From NCBI GenBank assembly GCA_013362555.1, contig JABFVX010000087.1:1-8032 (forward strand): 8,032 nucleotides of DNA, given 5' to 3'. The notes below the pieces were generated by a model. That model searched no databases and was not told the DNA's origin. It worked only from the letters and a program-made list of their open reading frames with translations. Below are positions 5,082-8,032 of this stretch, piece by piece (the stretch's first letter is position 1; every line of letters begins with the position of its first letter). This DNA comes from Mycobacteriaceae bacterium (GTDB taxonomy: Bacteria > Actinomycetota > Actinomycetes > Mycobacteriales > Mycobacteriaceae). Made by a program: the position numbers and the translations under genes.

Positions 5082-5465
5082 TCAGCTGCTCCCGCCGCCG
5101 CCGCAGCTGCTGCCGCCGCCTCCGCAACTGCTGCCGCCGCCCCCGCAGTTGCTCGTGCCGCCGCCGCAGTGTGCGGAGCCGTGGTGGGACGAGTCGTGGT
5201 GGTGGGAGCCGTGGTGGTGGGACTCGGAGCCGCCGCCGGGGTCGAAGTATCCCGGGATGAAATAGCCCGCGTCAGGAACGTTCGGACCGCTGTCGCCGTG
5301 ATAGTAGGTGGCGCCCGTCGCACCGACGCCGCCTGCCGCCCAGCGGTTTCGATGGTTCGCGCCCGCCCGCCGGGTCTTCAGGACGACGAGGGTGATGACG
5401 ACGCCGACGAGGGTGAACGGGATCATCACGAACAGCAGGGTGATCAGGACGGCGAGTAGCTCCAC
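5082..5465 (-). CDS. Single-helix membrane protein with His cluster and CGGGGSS heptad tail
   Basis: A 127-residue protein, not matched to a named family with confidence. One membrane helix lies at about 3-29 and is followed by KTRRAGANHRNR; by the positive-inside rule the tail should be cytoplasmic. A Gly/Tyr/Pro-rich linker (43-80) leads to a His cluster with nine histidines between 83 and 99 (HHH, HHH, HH, H), then four cysteines at 100, 107, 114 and 121, exactly seven apart, in CGGGTSN/CGGGGSS units up to the end. His plus Cys spacing suggests metal binding or multi-disulfide or thiol chemistry. Similar Cys/Gly tails occur in poorly characterised actinobacterial membrane proteins. The GTG at 5465 has no Shine-Dalgarno, but a TACCGT box ends six bases before it. 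It lies just downstream of hairpin 5497-5547, which separates it from the hydrolase gene. Confidence 0.75.
   Translation of the reverse strand: MELLAVLITLLFVMIPFTLVGVVITLVVLKTRRAGANHRNRWAAGGVGATGATYYHGDSGPNVPDAGYFIPGYFDPGGGSESHHHGSHHHDSSHHGSAHCGGGTSNCGGGGSSCGGGGSSCGGGGSS
5085..5168 (-). repeat. Four 21-base tandem units encoding Cys-Gly-rich heptads
   Basis: Four in-frame 21-base units encode CGGGTSN followed by three copies of CGGGGSS at the very C-terminus of the 127-aa protein. The units differ at synonymous positions (different glycine, serine and cysteine codons), so the protein repeat looks maintained rather than freshly duplicated. Repeat number may vary between strains. Confidence 0.8.
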
Positions 5466-5471
5466 TCACTC

Positions 5472-5477
5472 ACGGTA
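5472..5477 (-). promoter_or_regulatory. Probable -10 box (TACCGT) of the Cys/His-rich membrane protein gene
   Basis: TACCGT on the minus strand ends six bases before the GTG at 5465. Its -35 zone (about 5495-5500) would touch the edge of hairpin 5497-5547. Confidence 0.4.
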
Positions 5478-5496
5478 CGACAGTTCCGCGATCTCC

Positions 5497-5547
5497 TCCA
5501 GAATGGCCCGTGGCGTGCGCTCAGCGCACGCCACGGGCCATTCCGGA
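5497..5547 (-). terminator. Long hairpin, copy 4 of the CCCGTG palindrome family
   Basis: Arms 5497-5520 and 5524-5547 pair over 24 positions with one mismatch (5500/5544) around a TCA loop. Relative to copies 2 and 3, two A-T pairs have become G-C pairs (5506/5538 and 5513/5531), with both partners changed each time. It begins seven bases after the hydrolase stop and would end the DUF1348-hydrolase operon before the next same-strand gene. Confidence 0.75.
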
Positions 5548-5554
5548 TGTGGTG

Positions 5555-6418
5555 CTACCCGACTCGCGCGAGGAAATCCCGGATCAGGGCGGCGATTTCG
5601 GGGCCGTGGGTTTCCAGGGCGAAGTGGCCCGCGTCGAGCAGGTGCAGTTCGGCGTCGGGGAGGTCGCGCAAGAAGGCCCGGGCGCCGTCGGAGCCGAAGA
5701 TCTCGTCGTGTTCGCCCCAGGCGATCAGCACCGGCGGCCGGTGTTCGGCGAAGTACTTCTGGAACGCCGGGTAGCCGTCGAGGTTGAACTGGTAGTCCCA
5801 GAACAGCTGGAGCTGAATCTCCTTGTTGCCCGGGCGGTCCAGGTACGCCTGGTCCAGGGTCCAGGTGTCCGGGCTGACCAGGTCCCGCCGGTCCTGCGGA
5901 ACGCCGTGCAAGTACTGCCATTCGGTCGCGGCGGGCTCGAGCAGCGTGCGCACCGCTGCCTCGTTCGCGGCGCGGTCCTTGGCGTGGGCGAACAGCACAT
6001 CCCAGAACGGCGTGAAGCCCTCCAGGTACGCGTTGCCGCTCTGGGTGACGATGGCCGTAATCCGTTCCGGGTGCCGCGCGGCGATGCGCAGCCCGATAGG
6101 CGCGCCGTAGTCCTGGATGTAGAGCGCGAACCGGGTGATCCCGAGCGTGTCGAGCAGCTCCTGGGTGACGTCGGTCAGTTTCTCGAAGCTGTAGTCGAAT
6201 TCGTCGACGGCGGGCATCGCCGACTGCCCGAACCCGATGTGGTCAGGGGCGATCAGGTGGTACCGGTCGCCGAGTTCGCGCATAAGGTTTCGGAACATCG
6301 CCGAGGAGCTCGGAAACCCGTGCAGCAGTACGAGGGTCGGGTTGGCCGGGTCGCCCGCCTCCCGGTAGAACACGGACAGGCCCTGGATCTCGGCTGTGTG
6401 GTGGCGGATGTCGGTCAT
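5555..6418 (-). CDS. Alpha/beta hydrolase, epoxide hydrolase/dehalogenase-like
   Basis: A 287-residue soluble alpha/beta-fold hydrolase. The oxyanion-hole motif HGFP is at 33-36, the nucleophile elbow IQDYGAP puts Asp103 in the nucleophile position, the likely acid is Asp238 in WGEHDEIF, and the base is His265 in AGHFALE. An Asp nucleophile points to the epoxide hydrolase/haloalkane dehalogenase group rather than esterases. The residue after the nucleophile is Tyr, whereas classical haloalkane dehalogenases have a halide-binding Trp there, so dehalogenation is uncertain. The cap domain (about 135-225) is intact and the length is typical. The ATG at 6418 has AGGAG seven bases upstream. It lies 47 bases after the DUF1348 gene on the same strand, so the two are probably one operon, ended by hairpin 5497-5547 and facing a GlxA-type regulator. 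The substrate is unknown. Confidence 0.9.
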   Translation of the reverse strand: MTDIRHHTAEIQGLSVFYREAGDPANPTLVLLHGFPSSSAMFRNLMRELGDRYHLIAPDHIGFGQSAMPAVDEFDYSFEKLTDVTQELLDTLGITRFALYIQDYGAPIGLRIAARHPERITAIVTQSGNAYLEGFTPFWDVLFAHAKDRAANEAAVRTLLEPAATEWQYLHGVPQDRRDLVSPDTWTLDQAYLDRPGNKEIQLQLFWDYQFNLDGYPAFQKYFAEHRPPVLIAWGEHDEIFGSDGARAFLRDLPDAELHLLDAGHFALETHGPEIAALIRDFLARVG

Positions 6419-6465
6419 TGTCGTACTCCTCGATGGGTTGAGCGTGAACAGGGTCGGGCGTGCCG

Positions 6466-6930
6466 CTACCGGAGCGGAAGCGGCTGAGTGAGTTCGTCGT
6501 CGGAGCGCGGGCCGAAGATCCGGCGTTCGGACGCGGTGATGGGAACGTCATTGATGCTCGCCTCGCGCCTGCTCATCAGGCCGCTCTCGGCGAACTCCCA
6601 GAGCTCGTTGCCGTAGCTGCGCCACCACTGGCCCGCGGCGTCGCGCCATTCGTACTGGAACCGGACGGCGATGCGGTTGTCGTGAAACGCCCAGAGCTCT
6701 TTGCGCAGTGCGTAGTCGAGTTCGCGCTCCCATTTGCCGGTCAGGAAGGCGGTGATGTCCGCGCGCCCGCTGACGAACTCATTGCGGTTGCGCCACACCG
6801 AGTCCGGTGTGTAGGCGGCGGCGACCCGCACGGGATCGCGAGAATTCCAGGCGGCCTCGGCCGCCAGGACCTTCTGCCGCGCCGTGGCCGCGGTGAACGG
6901 CGGCAGCGGCGGGCGGGTGGTGGTTTCCAT
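6466..6930 (-). CDS. DUF1348 family NTF2-like protein
   Basis: A 154-residue soluble protein of the DUF1348 family, which has the NTF2/SnoaL-like cone fold. Recognisable conserved segments are RPPLPPFT at 6-13, AAEAAWNSRDP at 23-33, AYTPDSVWRNR at 39-49, AFLTGKWERELDY at 61-73, KELWAFHDNRIAVRFQYEW at 77-95, then WWRSYGNELWEF and REASINDVPI. The ATG at 6930 is chosen because family similarity starts a few residues after it; the frame is open to 6993, but that extension crosses the operator-like region. No good Shine-Dalgarno is seen. Biochemical function of the family is not established; SnoaL-like folds often bind or isomerise small molecules. It is the first gene of a likely operon with the hydrolase and is divergent from the GlxA-type regulator. 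Confidence 0.9.
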   Translation of the reverse strand: METTTRPPLPPFTAATARQKVLAAEAAWNSRDPVRVAAAYTPDSVWRNRNEFVSGRADITAFLTGKWERELDYALRKELWAFHDNRIAVRFQYEWRDAAGQWWRSYGNELWEFAESGLMSRREASINDVPITASERRIFGPRSDDELTQPLPLR

Positions 6931-6950
6931 GCCGATAACAGTGGCCGACG

Positions 6951-7004
6951 GGCCATGGCCGCGACCATGTCCTTCCGGCCATGAATCCCACACATTCGGA
7001 CATG
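6951..7004. promoter_or_regulatory. Cluster of GGMCATG/CATGKCC half-sites in the divergent promoter region
   Basis: GGCCATGGCC (6951-6960) is a perfect palindrome. CATGTCC (6966-6972) faces GGCCATG (6977-6983) across four bases, and GGACATG (6998-7004) repeats the same half-site 21 bases further on, two helical turns away. Such helically phased half-sites suit a dimeric AraC-type regulator, most simply the divergently encoded one. The last copy is near the expected -35 zone of the regulator gene. Confidence 0.5.
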
Positions 7005-7013
7005 CCGGGTTGG

Positions 7014-7019
7014 TAGTGT
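7014..7019 (+). promoter_or_regulatory. Probable -10 box (TAGTGT) of the GlxA-type regulator gene
   Basis: TAGTGT ends eight bases before the GTG at 7028, the same spacing as TAGACT before fabH, with no Shine-Dalgarno between. Confidence 0.4.
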
Positions 7020-7027
7020 CGGCAAGT

Positions 7028-7987
7028 GTGAAAAGACAGGTGGTCGTGCTGGCCTACGACGGCGTGCGGCTGCTGGACCTCACCGCCGTGCTCGAGGTGT
7101 TCAGCACAGCGGTCGGCCTCGGCGGCCGCTACGAGGTGACGCTGCGATCGCCGACCGGGGATCCGGTGACGGCCGCGTCGGGAACCCGTCTGCTGGTCGA
7201 CGGCTGCTATCGGGACCTGGCCCCGGTGGACACGCTGGTGATCCCGGGCGGGCCGCGGCTGCCGCACACTCCGACCGGGCCGGAGCTGCTCGCGGCCATC
7301 ACCGACGCGTCGCGCTCGGCCCGCCGAGTGGCCTCGGTCTGCACCGGCGCGTTCGTGCTGGCGCAGGCGGGCTTGTTGGACGGCAGGCGCGCGACGACAC
7401 ACTGGCGGCACACCGGGCGACTGGCACGCGCCTATCCGTCCGTCACCGTGGAACCGGACGCGATCTACGTCCGCGACGGCGCGGTCGTCACCTCCGCGGG
7501 TGTCAGCGCGGGCCTCGACCTGGCGCTGGCGCTCGTCGAGGAGGACGAAGGCGCGGACTTGGCCCGGGAGGTGGCCCGTGACCTCGTGGTGTTCCTGCAG
7601 CGGCCGGGCGGCCAGTCGCAGTTCTCGGTCGCCTCCCGCACGCTGCGGCCGCGCCGCGACGACCTTCGCCAGGTGATCGACGCCGTCATGGCCGACCCGG
7701 CCGCCGACCACGCCCTCCCGGCCATGGCGGCGCGGGTGAACGTCAGTGTGCGCCACCTGACTCGGCTGTTCCGCGACGAACTGGGCACCACGCCGGCAGC
7801 GTTCGTGGAGTCGGCGCGCCTGGAGGCCGCCCAGTCGATGCTCGAGTCGGGCGAGTCGGTGACCGCCGCCGCGCAGCGCAGCGGACTGGGCAGCGACGAA
7901 TCCCTGCGCCGCGCCTTCCTGCGCCACCTCGGCGTCACCCCGTCGGCCTACCGCGCCCGCTTCCGCACGTCCGCGCGCGGCGCGTAA
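7028..7987 (+). CDS. GlxA-type transcriptional regulator (DJ-1/PfpI-like + AraC HTH)
   Basis: A 319-residue transcription factor with an N-terminal DJ-1/PfpI-like (GATase1-like) domain (about 4-190) and a C-terminal AraC/XylS DNA-binding domain (about 210-310). The first part shows VVVLAYDGVRLLDLTAVLEVF, VDTLVIPGG at 67-75 and the nucleophile-elbow Cys105 in ASVCTGAFVLAQAGLLDGRRATTHW, all typical of GlxA-like regulators, where this domain senses rather than catalyses. Two helix-turn-helix units lie at about 231-250 and 277-300, the second followed by LGVTPSAYRARFR, the standard AraC end. The in-frame GTG at 7028 is preferred: the domain begins at once after it and a TAGTGT box precedes it. 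The open frame back to 6884 would run through the operator cluster. It is divergent from the DUF1348-hydrolase operon and probably controls it. The inducer is unknown. Confidence 0.93.
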   Translation: MKRQVVVLAYDGVRLLDLTAVLEVFSTAVGLGGRYEVTLRSPTGDPVTAASGTRLLVDGCYRDLAPVDTLVIPGGPRLPHTPTGPELLAAITDASRSARRVASVCTGAFVLAQAGLLDGRRATTHWRHTGRLARAYPSVTVEPDAIYVRDGAVVTSAGVSAGLDLALALVEEDEGADLAREVARDLVVFLQRPGGQSQFSVASRTLRPRRDDLRQVIDAVMADPAADHALPAMAARVNVSVRHLTRLFRDELGTTPAAFVESARLEAAQSMLESGESVTAAAQRSGLGSDESLRRAFLRHLGVTPSAYRARFRTSARGA

Positions 7988-8032
7988 CCCCGTCCCCACA
8001 CCCGTATCGCGCGTTCACACCCGCAGCTGCGG

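Noticed and set aside
5028..5459. Plus-strand Ala-rich frame opposite the Cys/His-rich gene
   Set aside because: The Ala runs are the antisense of the Gly/Ser repeat units; the minus frame has a membrane helix and regular Cys spacing.
246..5547. Reading the four hairpins as a CRISPR array or transposon ends
   Set aside because: Copies are one to two kilobases apart with ordinary genes between, there is no regular spacing or transposase, and no target-site duplications were seen.
5510..6487. Plus-strand frame of 325 codons opposite the hydrolase
   Set aside because: No family features; antisense shadow of a hydrolase with an intact catalytic set.
8021..8032. Palindrome CCGCAGCTGCGG at the right edge
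   Set aside because: Cut by the window end; it may be part of a terminator or of the next gene, but 12 bases without context cannot be judged. It does not match the long hairpin family.

Overview
The window is high-GC actinobacterial DNA. The best guess is a mycolic-acid genus close to Nocardia. Grounds: strong G/C third-position bias, GTG starts, a phosphatidylserine decarboxylase N-terminus that resembles the mycobacterial protein as I remember it, a mycobacterial-type FabH, and several genes with a TANNNT box 6-8 nt before the start codon and no Shine-Dalgarno, the usual look of leaderless actinobacterial transcripts. The genus is inferred from sequence style, not from a search.

Layout: (1) 1-129, minus: 5' end of psd. 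(2) 316-582, minus: small GlsB/YeaQ-type membrane protein. (3) 729-1772, plus: fabH-type ketoacyl-ACP synthase III with an intact Cys-His-Asn triad, behind two adjacent palindromes. (4) 1812-2393, minus: TetR regulator, divergent from (5) 2493-3446, plus: six-helix membrane protein of the YhgE/ABC-2-permease kind; paired operator-like sites lie between them. (6) 3525-4256, minus: SIMPL-domain lipoprotein. (7) 4387-4593 and 4698-4877, plus: two unrecognised small proteins. (8) 5082-5465, minus: one-helix membrane protein with a His-cluster and a fourfold Cys-Gly-Gly-Gly-Gly-Ser-Ser heptad tail. (9) 6930-5555, minus: probable two-gene operon of a DUF1348 (NTF2-like) protein and an alpha/beta hydrolase with an Asp nucleophile. 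(10) 7028-7987, plus: GlxA-type AraC regulator, divergent from that operon and likely its regulator. No stretch above 300 bases lacks a gene.

The most striking feature is a family of four near-identical long hairpins (246-300, 1789-1837, 3453-3516, 5497-5547), each within about 20 bases of a stop codon. They share the left-arm core CCAGAAYGRCCCGTG, differ in the loop, and carry five paired (compensatory) base changes in the stem. They look like a conserved, partly bidirectional terminator family or a dispersed palindromic repeat that has become the 3' end of many transcription units. One of them supplies the last residues of the TetR protein and has that gene's stop codon in its loop.

Nothing in the window is a recognisable mobile element, CRISPR array, tRNA or rRNA. 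The genes are mostly separate, individually regulated housekeeping or accessory units rather than one pathway; the two clear regulatory pairs are TetR/membrane protein and GlxA-type regulator/DUF1348-hydrolase.
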